From Bacteroidales bacterium (GTDB taxonomy: Bacteria > Bacteroidota > Bacteroidia > Bacteroidales > NBLH01), in contig JAOZNO010000204.1 in NCBI GenBank assembly GCA_029933755.1, forward strand, positions 1-6,773: 6,773 nt of DNA, given 5' to 3'. The notes under the pieces were generated by a model. The model did not search any database. It was given only the letters and a program-made list of their open reading frames with translations, and was not told where the DNA came from. The translations under genes and the position numbers were made by a program. Shown here one piece after another: positions 1 through 6,773 of the stretch (within the stretch, counting starts at the first letter, position 1; each line of letters opens with the position of its first letter).

Positions 1-117
1 CCTATAGAAGTTAATTGGTTTTATGATGCAGAGGAAGAAGATATTGAGGATGAGTTAGAAGAAATTGAAGATTTTATGATTGAGACTAATTTAAAAATAA
101 ATTTGGTTGCAAATTAA
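1..117 (+). CDS. SiaC-family (DUF1987) regulatory phosphoprotein, 3' end only
   Basis: Only the last 38 codons and the TAA stop are present; the start lies before the window. The peptide begins PIEVNW, continues through a very acidic stretch (FYDAEEEDIEDELEEIEDF) and ends KINLVAN. It matches, position by position, the C-terminus of the complete SiaC-family protein at 702-1088, which has EVVVNW, then an acidic FDEND..EEDIDD stretch, then LDINKI. That shared VNW plus acidic helix plus xIN ending is the basis of the call. Known for the family: SiaC of Pseudomonas is phosphorylated by SiaB and dephosphorylated by SiaA. This copy lies 33 nt upstream of the SiaB-type gene and is probably its co-transcribed partner. 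It has about three more residues in the acidic tail than the downstream copy. The phosphoacceptor region is not visible. Confidence 0.8.
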   Translation, partial: PIEVNWFYDAEEEDIEDELEEIEDFMIETNLKINLVAN

Positions 118-150
118 TGCTAATCGTTTTTACAAATAAATTATTGAAAA

Positions 151-696
151 ATGCATTATAGAAAAGATATAAATCTTTTAGATTTTCATAGGTCGTTGGA
201 TAAAAATACACCTTTATCTTACAAAGGACCAATTGATGATCAAATTTTACAGGCATTTGGAACTTACATTGAAGGCTTACTTAAGGAAAGTCCTAAAGCA
301 AGTAGAAAGGTGTTTAAGATATTTGTTGAATTAGCACAAAATATATCGTACTATTCAGCAGAAAAAAGTATATTACTAAATAATAAAGAAATTGGTACAG
401 GAATGGTGCTGATTAATGAATTGGCTGATTGTTATATGTTTATGACAGGTAATTTAGTTCAAAACGATGATATTGTTTCAATAATTGAAAAAAGTGAAAT
501 TATTAACTCACTAGATAGGGAGGAATTAAGAGAGTATAAAAGGCAACAACGAAAACTACCTCCGGGAAAAAGAGGAGGAGCCCACATTGGGTTGATACAG
601 GTTGCTCTTACTTCTGCTAATCCATTGGATATTGAAGTAAACCCTGTGGATGATGATCATTCATTTTTCTCGATAGCTGTAAAAATAGATAAATAA
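151..696 (+). CDS. SiaB-family protein kinase (DUF6272, GHKL-like fold)
   Basis: A complete 181-residue cytoplasmic protein with no signal peptide or membrane segment. Residues 58-69 (FVELAQNISYYS) form an N-box-like motif with the E-x-x-x-N pair at Glu60 and Asn64, as in GHKL ATPases. Residues 139-153 (GKRGGAHIGLIQVAL) give the glycine-rich loop and following helix typical of SiaB-like proteins, and the C-terminus (FFSIAVKI) is the closing beta strand. Length fits the family. In Pseudomonas, SiaB phosphorylates SiaC on Thr and opposes the phosphatase SiaA. Here the gene sits between two SiaC-type genes, 33 nt after one and 5 nt before the next, so kinase and substrates are probably made together. 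The ATG at 151 is preceded by A-rich sequence without a Shine-Dalgarno motif, usual in Bacteroidota. Family assignment is from recalled motifs. Kinase activity is inferred, and an anti-sigma-factor-like binding role is the alternative. Confidence 0.85.
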   Translation: MHYRKDINLLDFHRSLDKNTPLSYKGPIDDQILQAFGTYIEGLLKESPKASRKVFKIFVELAQNISYYSAEKSILLNNKEIGTGMVLINELADCYMFMTGNLVQNDDIVSIIEKSEIINSLDREELREYKRQQRKLPPGKRGGAHIGLIQVALTSANPLDIEVNPVDDDHSFFSIAVKIDK

Positions 697-701
697 TAAT
701 A

Positions 702-1088
702 ATGATGGAAAATCTTGAAATTGAAGGTTCTCATAAAAACTTTTTTATTCCTTCAGTAAATTTTAATGCAAAAACGGGAATATGTGAAATTACAGGTGAA
801 TCTTTTTTAGAGGATACTGTGGAGTTTTACAGACACTTAGTTGACTGGCTGGATAACTACATTGAAGACGTTAAAGGACCAATGGCTTTAATAATTAAGC
901 TTTCATATTTTAATACAAGTACCTCTCGTAGTATTTTAGATATTCTTAATTTATTAAAAGATTATGAGGATGATGGAGGAGAAGTAGTTGTTAACTGGCA
1001 TTTTGATGAAAATGATGTGGATATGGAAGAAGATATTGACGATTATATTATAGATACAGGACTTGATATTAATAAAATTCCTTATTAG
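702..1088 (+). CDS. SiaC-family (DUF1987) regulatory phosphoprotein
   Basis: A complete 128-residue soluble acidic protein. It has the DUF1987/SiaC layout: a start resembling TxxxPxVxFNxxTGxxEIxGES (residues 8-34 here), a middle helix (EFYRHLVDWLDNYI), a strand ending LIIKLSYFNTSTSRSILDIL (63-82), and the closing VVVNWHFDE plus acidic tail. The strand-to-helix turn at Asn71-Thr72-Ser73-Thr74-Ser75 is the equivalent of the region holding the phosphorylated Thr of Pseudomonas SiaC, so Thr72 to Ser75 are the likely phosphoacceptors; which one is used cannot be read from sequence. The fold resembles STAS-type anti-sigma antagonists. The ATG at 702 follows the kinase stop by 5 nt; a second ATG follows at 705. 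It is probably the last gene of its operon, since a strong terminator lies 118 nt downstream. In Pseudomonas, unphosphorylated SiaC activates a diguanylate cyclase; no such partner is visible here. Confidence 0.88.
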   Translation: MMENLEIEGSHKNFFIPSVNFNAKTGICEITGESFLEDTVEFYRHLVDWLDNYIEDVKGPMALIIKLSYFNTSTSRSILDILNLLKDYEDDGGEVVVNWHFDENDVDMEEDIDDYIIDTGLDINKIPY

Positions 1089-1137
1089 CTTGATTAATTA
1101 TGCTACGCATGAGCTAAAGGTAGAAACCTTATCAATT

Positions 1138-1156
1138 GCCTGCCCCGCCTTAGCGG
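1138..1156. repeat. GC-rich half-palindrome, possible remnant of a dispersed intergenic repeat
   Basis: The 19-nt patch from 1138 to 1156 is strikingly GC-rich in an AT-rich spacer. CCGC (1145-1148) and GCGG (1153-1156) form a 4-bp stem with a CTTA loop. The left arm continues outward as GCCTGCC, but the right arm changes abruptly to AAAATT, so it looks like one and a half arms of a larger palindrome. Degenerate palindromes with this kind of core occur between genes in Bacteroidota; that this is one of them is inference. Confidence 0.35.
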
Positions 1157-1206
1157 AAAATTATTCAGCTTAGAAAAATATTTTGAAAATAAAATAATTT
1201 ATTGTC

Positions 1207-1235
1207 AAGAACCCTTAATCAGGGTTCTTTTTTTT
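1207..1235 (+). terminator. Rho-independent terminator of the SiaB/SiaC operon
   Basis: AAGAACCCT (1207-1215) pairs perfectly with AGGGTTCTT (1221-1229) around a 5-nt loop TAATC, giving a 9-bp stem followed by an unbroken run of T to 1235. It lies 118 nt after the stop of the downstream SiaC-type gene and is oriented to end + strand transcripts. The stem also begins with A residues on its left arm, but a matching run of A long enough to make it bidirectional is not present. Confidence 0.9.
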
Positions 1236-1329
1236 GCGAAAGATTTACAGCTTATAAAATCCATTTATAAAGCGAAAGTTACATAAATTAATAGGGATAA
1301 AATACACTACCAGAATATAACAATTACAA

Positions 1330-1337
1330 TACATTTG
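1330..1337 (+). promoter_or_regulatory. Possible Bacteroidota -7 box TACATTTG
   Basis: TACATTTG matches the Bacteroidota -7 consensus TAnnTTTG exactly. It lies after the terminator and would start transcription near 1344, giving a leader of about 115 nt for the phosphatase gene. No TTTG/TTG -33 box is seen at the expected distance upstream, and such matches are common by chance in AT-rich DNA. Confidence 0.3.
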
Positions 1338-1425
1338 TAAGAGATTGAAGAAACCAAATACTAAAAAATAAATACCCTCATTATTATACTCTTTATTGAG
1401 TAAAAATATTTATTTTAGCCATTAA

Positions 1426-1452
1426 TTGTAAAAATGAATTATTTTATTTTTG
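1426..1452 (+). promoter_or_regulatory. Possible promoter giving a leaderless phosphatase mRNA
   Basis: TATTTTTG (1445-1452) matches the TAnnTTTG -7 consensus and TTG (1426-1428, as ATTG) lies 16 nt upstream, slightly closer than usual for a -33 element. A start site about 7 nt beyond the box would coincide with the ATG at 1459, so the transcript would have little or no leader. AT-rich context makes chance occurrence quite possible. Confidence 0.3.
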
Positions 1453-1458
1453 AATACG

Positions 1459-3792
1459 ATGCAAAAGCTTTCAAAATTTTACTTCATTGTTTTTTTATTA
1501 TTTTCAAACTTCACATTTAATGTGTTTGCCCAGTTAAAAACGGATAGTCTTGAGCAAGAATTAAAAAAAACTGAAATTGATAGCCTCCGAATTAAGCTTA
1601 TGCTGGATATTTGTTGGGATCTAAAGTCGACAGATGGGCAAAAAGCCCTAGAGTATGGTAACAAAGCTTTAAATTTGGCAATTCAGACAAAAAAATACAA
1701 GTTACAGGCTATTGCACTGAAAAATATTGGAATTATTTATCTTTTTACCGGAGATTATAAAAAATCTGAGACATACCATTTAAAAGCATTGGACATTTTT
1801 ATATCAATTGATAATAGCAAAGGTATTTCAAGCTGTAACAATAATCTTGGAGTGATTTATGACCAGAAAGGGGAATTTATTAAAGCTGTTGAACATTTTG
1901 AGAATTCTTTGGCGATTGATGAAAAAACAAATAATAAGGATGGTTTTGCCAACTCTTTAAACAATATAGCTAATATTTTTCAGCAGCAAGGAAACTACAA
2001 TCAGGCAATTGAATATTATATTGAAGTCCTAAAAATAAGGGAAGAATTAAAAGATAAGAGTGGAATAGCCGATGTATATAATAATATTGGTGCACTTAAC
2101 GAAAAACAAAAGGAATTTGATAATGCGTTAAAAAATTATCAGAAGGCACTTATTTTATATACCGAAGTTCAGAATAAACTAAAATTATCTAATGTATTAC
2201 ATAATATTGGTTTTGTACTAAGTACGCAGGAACAATATACAAAGGCTCTTGAATATTACTTTCAGGCACTTGAAATAAGAAAAGGATTTCAAGCAAAAAA
2301 AGGTGTGGCAGCAACTACTTTAAGTATAGGTGAACTTTATCAGGTTTTAGAAAAAAGAAAACAGGCTTATGATTATTATATCCAAAGCCTTGAAATATAT
2401 AAAGAAATTGACAGTAAACCCGGAATTAGCTTTGCATACTACGCAATAGGTACATATTATAAAGATATTAATCAATATAGTGAAGCAATACAATATTTTG
2501 AAAAAGCATTAATAATTGCTAAAGAACTGAAATTACGCTTAAATATTAAGCAAATTTATAAAGAACAAAGCCTTGTATATGCTTTATGGTTTAAATTTGC
2601 TAAAGCGTATAATTACAGCTTATTGTATGAGCAAATGAAAGATAGTCTTACAAATGAAAAGAATAGTAATAAAATAATTGAACTTCAGTTGCAATTTGAG
2701 TTTGAAAAACATCAAAAAGAGCTTGAACTTGAAACTCAGATTGAAAAATTAAATACATTAAAAGAATTAAATAGGCAAAAAATAATTAATTATTTACTAT
2801 TTGGAGGATTATCATTTTTATTAATTTTGGCTTTTATTATATTTAGAGCCTATCGTATAAAAAAGAAAGATAATTTTCAGTTAAAAGAGCAAAAAGATCA
2901 AATTAATGAGAAAAACGAGAAGCTGTTGTTGTATCATGAAGAAATAATAAGCCAAAAGGAAAATTTACAATCGCAAAATGAACTTGCTACTACCCAACTT
3001 AAAGAAATAGCTAAGAAAAATCAAAAAATAAATGACAGTATTCAGTATGCATCAAGAATTCAACAAGCCTTACTTCCACATGAAGATATTTTCTCAGAGC
3101 TTTTTTTAGATTATTTTCTTTTCAATAAGCCAAAGGATATTGTAAGTGGAGATTTTTACTGGTTAAAAGCTATAAAGGATAAAATATTCTTAGCAGTTGC
3201 TGATTCTACCGGACATGGTGTCCCTGGAGCATTTATGAGCTTGCTTGGAATTTCTTTCTTAAATGAAGTGGTTAAGGAGTCTGATAATATTAATGCTGGA
3301 GAGATTTTGGATAAACTTAGAAATCTTTTAAAAGAATCACTAAACAGAAAAGGTAATAAATCAGAAAATAGGGATGGTATTGATATCGCTTTTTGTATTA
3401 TTGATAAATCAGCAAAAGAAATTCAATTTGCCGGGGCTTATAATCCACTAATAATCATTAGAGAAGGTGAAAATAATAACCAGGCTGAATTAATAGAGCT
3501 AAAAGGTGACAAAATGCCAATTGGTATTCATCACAAAGGAAAAAAGTTTACTAATCAAATTATTAAAATTACCAATACTGATAAATTTTATTTGTTTACA
3601 GATGGTTATCTTGATCAATTTGGTGGTTTTGATGGAAGAAAGTTCCTTATAAATAAGTTCAAAAAACTATTGTTAGAAATTCATACTTTTACAATGCCGG
3701 AACAAAAAGCTAAATTATTAAAAGTATATGAGGACTGGAAAGAGGATTTAGAGCAAATTGATGATATATTGATTTTAGGATTTAAGATATAG
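1459..3792 (+). CDS. Membrane TPR-repeat SpoIIE-family serine phosphatase
   Basis: A 777-residue protein. Residues 1-24 are a signal peptide (MQKLSKF, hydrophobic core, VFA before Gln25). Residues about 55-390 hold seven clear TPR units at a 40-residue period, with degenerate ones at both ends. A charged coil (about 395-440) leads into one transmembrane helix (442-463, IINYLLFGG...FIIF), then RAYRIKKK and a second coiled coil. Residues 525-540 (NDSIQYASRIQQALLP) are the linker helix usually seen before SpoIIE domains, and the PP2C-like catalytic domain fills the rest. Metal-binding acids are intact: Asp565 (GDFYW), Asp582 (ADSTGHG), Asp715 (FTDGYLD) and Asp768/769 (QIDDILILG). The TPR part is therefore periplasmic and the phosphatase cytoplasmic. 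It probably removes phosphate from a Ser/Thr of a STAS or SiaC-like protein; the SiaC-type proteins 371 nt upstream are the obvious candidates, as SiaA acts on SiaC in Pseudomonas. ATG 1459 is preferred over an in-frame TTG at 1450. Confidence 0.9.
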   Translation: MQKLSKFYFIVFLLFSNFTFNVFAQLKTDSLEQELKKTEIDSLRIKLMLDICWDLKSTDGQKALEYGNKALNLAIQTKKYKLQAIALKNIGIIYLFTGDYKKSETYHLKALDIFISIDNSKGISSCNNNLGVIYDQKGEFIKAVEHFENSLAIDEKTNNKDGFANSLNNIANIFQQQGNYNQAIEYYIEVLKIREELKDKSGIADVYNNIGALNEKQKEFDNALKNYQKALILYTEVQNKLKLSNVLHNIGFVLSTQEQYTKALEYYFQALEIRKGFQAKKGVAATTLSIGELYQVLEKRKQAYDYYIQSLEIYKEIDSKPGISFAYYAIGTYYKDINQYSEAIQYFEKALIIAKELKLRLNIKQIYKEQSLVYALWFKFAKAYNYSLLYEQMKDSLTNEKNSNKIIELQLQFEFEKHQKELELETQIEKLNTLKELNRQKIINYLLFGGLSFLLILAFIIFRAYRIKKKDNFQLKEQKDQINEKNEKLLLYHEEIISQKENLQSQNELATTQLKEIAKKNQKINDSIQYASRIQQALLPHEDIFSELFLDYFLFNKPKDIVSGDFYWLKAIKDKIFLAVADSTGHGVPGAFMSLLGISFLNEVVKESDNINAGEILDKLRNLLKESLNRKGNKSENRDGIDIAFCIIDKSAKEIQFAGAYNPLIIIREGENNNQAELIELKGDKMPIGIHHKGKKFTNQIIKITNTDKFYLFTDGYLDQFGGFDGRKFLINKFKKLLLEIHTFTMPEQKAKLLKVYEDWKEDLEQIDDILILGFKI

Positions 3793-3922
3793 AACAAATA
3801 AATACTTTAATAATTTGCTGTAAATTAATGGACTTATTTCTTATGAAACTCACTTTGATGGTACAAATATTGCTATAATTAATTTTTACAAATTGTATTA
3901 TTTATTTTACTCAATTAAAACA
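3793..3922 (+). other. Spacer between phosphatase and sensor genes
   Basis: This 130-nt AT-rich gap shows no hairpin followed by a T run, so no intrinsic terminator separates the two genes, and no convincing -33/-7 promoter pair. Read-through from the phosphatase gene is therefore plausible. The reading frame of the downstream gene is open from 3824 onward, but without an ATG before 3998. Confidence 0.5.
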
Positions 3923-6773
3923 TTGACTTATAAAATTTTAAATAAAATCAGATTAAAAAAACTTATTCTATTTTCTTTTGTTTATTTGTTTAGTAATATG
4001 CTGGTATTCAGTCAGTCATTACAGCAAATAAAAGAAAGTGGTAAAATACGTGTGGCCTTTACCGAAAGTAGTCTTAATAGTGTTAATTATAAGTTTGCAT
4101 TTGAGTTTGCCAAATTTTTAAATGTAGAAATGGAAGTTGTTCCTGTAAAATGGGAAGAAACTTTTTCAAATGATGGAGTTATACCTAATAATTTCCAGAC
4201 TACACCAAGAATTAATTATGTTCCTGATGCACTACGTAAAGCCGATTTTATTTGCGGTACAATTTATCAATATGAGTGGAGAAAAAAATTCTTTGATTAT
4301 GCCGGTATTCTTCAACTAAGTGATTTGCTTATAGTTCCAAGTGATTCTGAAAATTTGAGATCATATGAGGATTTAAAAGGCTTAACGATTGCTTTTTTAG
4401 AAAATACAAGCTATGAAACACATATTGAGGCAATAAACAATAGAATTGGTGGAGGTATAAATTTTATTAAAACAAAATCGGAAAAGGAATCAATAGATTT
4501 GCTGAAGAAGGGTGACGTTGATGGTTACATAACCATTGCATATAATGCTTTGGAGACTATAAAAGTAAGTAAAGATTTTAAAATTGCATTTCCGGTTGCG
4601 CCGATTAAAAAAGCTGGCTGGGCTGTAAAGAAAGGTAATACAGAATTAAGAGATGAAATCAATAACTTTTTTGAAACAATAAAAGGTAATGGGAAATTAA
4701 ATGAGTTATTTACCAAACAATATGATATTGACTATAATACATATTACGAAATAATTAGTTCTTATTCACAAACACAAAATGTAACTACTCTTCAGCGTGA
4801 TTTAGATGAAATTATTGAGTCAGGAAAATTAATCGTTGCCTTACGTGACCGTTTAATGGTATATAACAAAGACAAAAAACAGTTTAATACATACCTGGCA
4901 GAAGAATTTGCAAAATTTATAGATGTTGAACTGGAAATTAAATACACACCTTATTTTTCTAAATATTTCGAAAATGCAAACGGAGAAGAACTTAAGGATA
5001 GTTCATACACACCAGAATGGTTTAACTATTTTGATGTAGCTTGTGAAATTATTATCCCTCTGGAGTCTCGACAAAAAAAGGTGAATATTATTCCGTTTAT
5101 TCCTTATGCACAAGTTGTTATAGGTCGAAAAAATGTAAAAATTAATTCTCTTAACGATCTGAAAAAATTCAGAGGAGTAACTTCTAAAGGATCAGCGCAA
5201 GAAGTTATTTTAATAGACAATAATATAAATAACTACTATTTTACTGAAGGAAATAACTTTTTACGAGATATTAGTTCTGGAAAAGCAGATTATGCGATTG
5301 GATCGGATGCAGTTTTTCAAATTAATGAATATTCAAATCTGGAAGCTAAATTTGTAATTGGTCAGGTAGGAAAGGATGGTTGGGCAATAAAAAAGAACCA
5401 ACCAAAATTGCGACGAAAAATACTTGAGTTTATTGATTATGCCAAAAAAAATGGTATTCTTGATAAGTATTTTAAGATTCAGACGGGTATGAAGTTCAAA
5501 TCAACTGAAAACTACTTGACTGTACTACAGGAAACTTATCAGCCGGGTGTTTTTCCATTTGTTTTTTATGGTACAAAGGAAGGTCTCCCACAGGAAGATG
5601 TATTGGCAATTTTTCAGGATAAAGATAATTACATGTGGTTTGGTACACATTCCGGTGCAGTAAAGTATAACGGAAGAGAAATGAAAGTTTATGATAAAAC
5701 CAAAGGCTTTTATTCCAATTCAGTTTTTGATATTGCACAGGATAAAGATGGAACCATGTTTTTTACCACGCTTGATGGAGTTTCAATTTTAGAAAATAAT
5801 AAAATAAACAATATTTTTACCGGTTTTTCTTTTAGGAAAATTTTTATTGATTTTAAAGGTAATAAATGGTTCTTTGGAGATGATGGTATTGCTAAATACT
5901 CATTTGATGGTGACGAGCGAATGCTTAACAAGGAAAATTTAAATCTTCCCAGGAAAGTATATTCACTTACAATGAGCAATCAGGGAATAACTTATATTGC
6001 ATCTAAAGAAGGACTTTTCAGTTTGGATAATGAGTTTAAAGTTCATAAAATATCCAGAGAACCTAGTTATTATGTATTTATTGATGAGGACAACCAAATG
6101 TGGATATCTACTATTAGTGGTATTCATATTGTGGATCTTAACAATTATGATGAACAAGGGCTTGGCAAAAATATAAACGAACAGTTAAATTTACCAAAAA
6201 ATGATATCGTAAAATCAATAGTACAAACAAAAAATGGAATAATATGGTTTATATCAGATGCTAAAATATTCCAGTTAATTACACTAGAACAAAAACCAAT
6301 AGTTTATGATGAAAATGTTGGTTTGATGAAACAAAGAATTTTATCTTTTGCAAAAGATAAAGAGGAAAACTTTTGGATTGGTTATTCCGGTGGAATTCAA
6401 AAACTTACTAATAAAAGTTTAAGACTATTATATCCTGAGGTAATTAATAGTTACATAAGTTCTATAATTGAAGACAGCAAAAACCGTATCTGGTTAAGTA
6501 TGAACAAACATGTTTATGTCTTAAAAGAAAAACTTGAAAATTTTACCGAATCATTTAATCATGATGAAAAATCTTATGTAGTTAGTAAGCTTCCCAATGG
6601 TAATATTATAATTGCCAGCAATATGGGGCTTTATGAGATAGATGTTGACAAATTAAAAATTATTAATAAAAATATCTTTAAAAAGCCTTTGCAGCATCTT
6701 GAAAATATCTTTGTTTCATCACAAAATGAGCTTTTCCTTTTAACAGGCTTAGTTGGTAATATATACTATTTAG
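3923..6773 (+). CDS. Sensor with two solute-binding (SBP family 3) domains and a regulator beta-propeller; C-terminus cut off
   Basis: The frame stays open to the window end, giving 950 residues from a TTG start. Residues 1-31 form a signal peptide (KIRLKK, hydrophobic core, then VFSQS). Residues 33-265 and 290-520 are two family-3 solute-binding domains, each opening with an ESGK-[IL]-xVA strand; both keep the ligand-type Arg (Arg120, Arg383) and the late G-W-A-[VI]-K-K motif. From residue 554 (GLPQEDVLAIFQDKDNYMWFG) at least ten propeller blades follow, many with the D-x-[DNG]-x-x-W signature of two-component regulator propellers. Relatives usually continue with a Y_Y_Y domain, a membrane helix and a kinase, regulator or SpoIIE output; none of this is visible here. 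It probably binds a small ligand such as an amino acid in the periplasm and signals inward. TTG 3923 is chosen because the first ATG (3998) would destroy the signal peptide; the exact start is uncertain. Confidence 0.85.
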   Translation, partial: MTYKILNKIRLKKLILFSFVYLFSNMLVFSQSLQQIKESGKIRVAFTESSLNSVNYKFAFEFAKFLNVEMEVVPVKWEETFSNDGVIPNNFQTTPRINYVPDALRKADFICGTIYQYEWRKKFFDYAGILQLSDLLIVPSDSENLRSYEDLKGLTIAFLENTSYETHIEAINNRIGGGINFIKTKSEKESIDLLKKGDVDGYITIAYNALETIKVSKDFKIAFPVAPIKKAGWAVKKGNTELRDEINNFFETIKGNGKLNELFTKQYDIDYNTYYEIISSYSQTQNVTTLQRDLDEIIESGKLIVALRDRLMVYNKDKKQFNTYLAEEFAKFIDVELEIKYTPYFSKYFENANGEELKDSSYTPEWFNYFDVACEIIIPLESRQKKVNIIPFIPYAQVVIGRKNVKINSLNDLKKFRGVTSKGSAQEVILIDNNINNYYFTEGNNFLRDISSGKADYAIGSDAVFQINEYSNLEAKFVIGQVGKDGWAIKKNQPKLRRKILEFIDYAKKNGILDKYFKIQTGMKFKSTENYLTVLQETYQPGVFPFVFYGTKEGLPQEDVLAIFQDKDNYMWFGTHSGAVKYNGREMKVYDKTKGFYSNSVFDIAQDKDGTMFFTTLDGVSILENNKINNIFTGFSFRKIFIDFKGNKWFFGDDGIAKYSFDGDERMLNKENLNLPRKVYSLTMSNQGITYIASKEGLFSLDNEFKVHKISREPSYYVFIDEDNQMWISTISGIHIVDLNNYDEQGLGKNINEQLNLPKNDIVKSIVQTKNGIIWFISDAKIFQLITLEQKPIVYDENVGLMKQRILSFAKDKEENFWIGYSGGIQKLTNKSLRLLYPEVINSYISSIIEDSKNRIWLSMNKHVYVLKEKLENFTESFNHDEKSYVVSKLPNGNIIIASNMGLYEIDVDKLKIINKNIFKKPLQHLENIFVSSQNELFLLTGLVGNIYYL

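Larger units (their letters stand above)
1089..1458 (+). other. Intergenic region between the SiaB/SiaC operon and the phosphatase gene
   Basis: This 370-nt stretch has no credible gene on either strand. From 5' to 3' it holds several small inverted repeats (1085-1156), a GC-rich patch at 1138-1156, a strong terminator at 1207-1235, then about 220 nt of very AT-rich sequence with two weak promoter-like boxes before the ATG at 1459. It probably separates two transcription units that run in the same direction. No tRNA or recognisable riboswitch was seen by eye. Confidence 0.7.

Noticed and set aside
117..161. Short frame ATG CTA ... TAG overlapping the first SiaC stop
   Set aside because: It encodes only about 14 residues, overlaps the kinase start and has no recognisable features; chance frame.
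1450..1458. In-frame TTG at 1450 as start of the phosphatase
   Set aside because: It adds only three residues before an ATG that already gives a complete signal peptide, and it overlaps a promoter-like box.
1479..1664. Minus-strand 61-codon open frame
   Set aside because: It lies fully inside the phosphatase gene, whose signal peptide and N-terminal region fit the + strand; the reverse product shows no family features.
1630..2630. Periodic similarity in the phosphatase gene as a DNA tandem repeat
   Set aside because: The 120-nt period reflects diverged TPR protein repeats; the DNA copies are not near-identical and no CRISPR-like spacing is present.
3844..3879. Small ORF starting MKLTLM in the spacer before the sensor gene
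   Set aside because: It is only 11 codons long, with no ribosome-site evidence and no link to the downstream frame.
4525..6157. Four minus-strand open frames of 63-89 codons (4525-4716, 5496-5738, 5710-5979, 5963-6157)
   Set aside because: All are antisense to the continuous sensor frame with recognisable solute-binding and propeller motifs, and none encodes anything recognisable.

Overview
The window is AT-rich DNA, most likely from a member of the Bacteroidota (a marine, sediment or gut Bacteroidales/Marinilabiliales-like lineage is a reasonable guess, not proven). The reasons are the strong A+T bias, the absence of Shine-Dalgarno motifs before starts, matches to the Bacteroidota -7 box TAnnTTTG, and the gene content: a TPR-SpoIIE membrane phosphatase and a two-component-regulator-type beta-propeller sensor, both typical of that phylum. 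All genes lie on the + strand.

Region 1 (1-1088) is a compact cluster: the 3' end of a SiaC-family (DUF1987) gene, a complete SiaB-family (DUF6272, GHKL-fold) kinase gene, and a second, complete SiaC-family gene. Intergenic gaps are 33 and 5 nt, so this looks like one operon. It ends at a strong Rho-independent terminator (1207-1235).

Region 2 (1089-1458) is non-coding. It holds a small GC-rich half-palindrome, other weak hairpins, the terminator and two weak promoter candidates. Region 3 (1459-3792) encodes a 777-residue membrane protein with signal peptide, about seven TPR repeats, one transmembrane helix, a coiled coil and a SpoIIE/PP2C-type serine phosphatase domain with its metal-binding aspartates intact. 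Region 4 (3923-6773, cut by the window end) encodes a large secreted or membrane-anchored sensor with two tandem family-3 solute-binding (Venus-flytrap) domains followed by at least ten propeller blades.

Taken together, the window resembles a dispersed version of the SiaABCD partner switch of Pseudomonas: a SiaB-type kinase, its SiaC-type phosphoprotein substrates (here two), and a membrane SpoIIE phosphatase that could play the SiaA role. No diguanylate cyclase (SiaD) is visible, so the output of the switch is unknown. The downstream flytrap-propeller protein may be another input to the same or a neighbouring signalling route; its effector domain lies outside the window.
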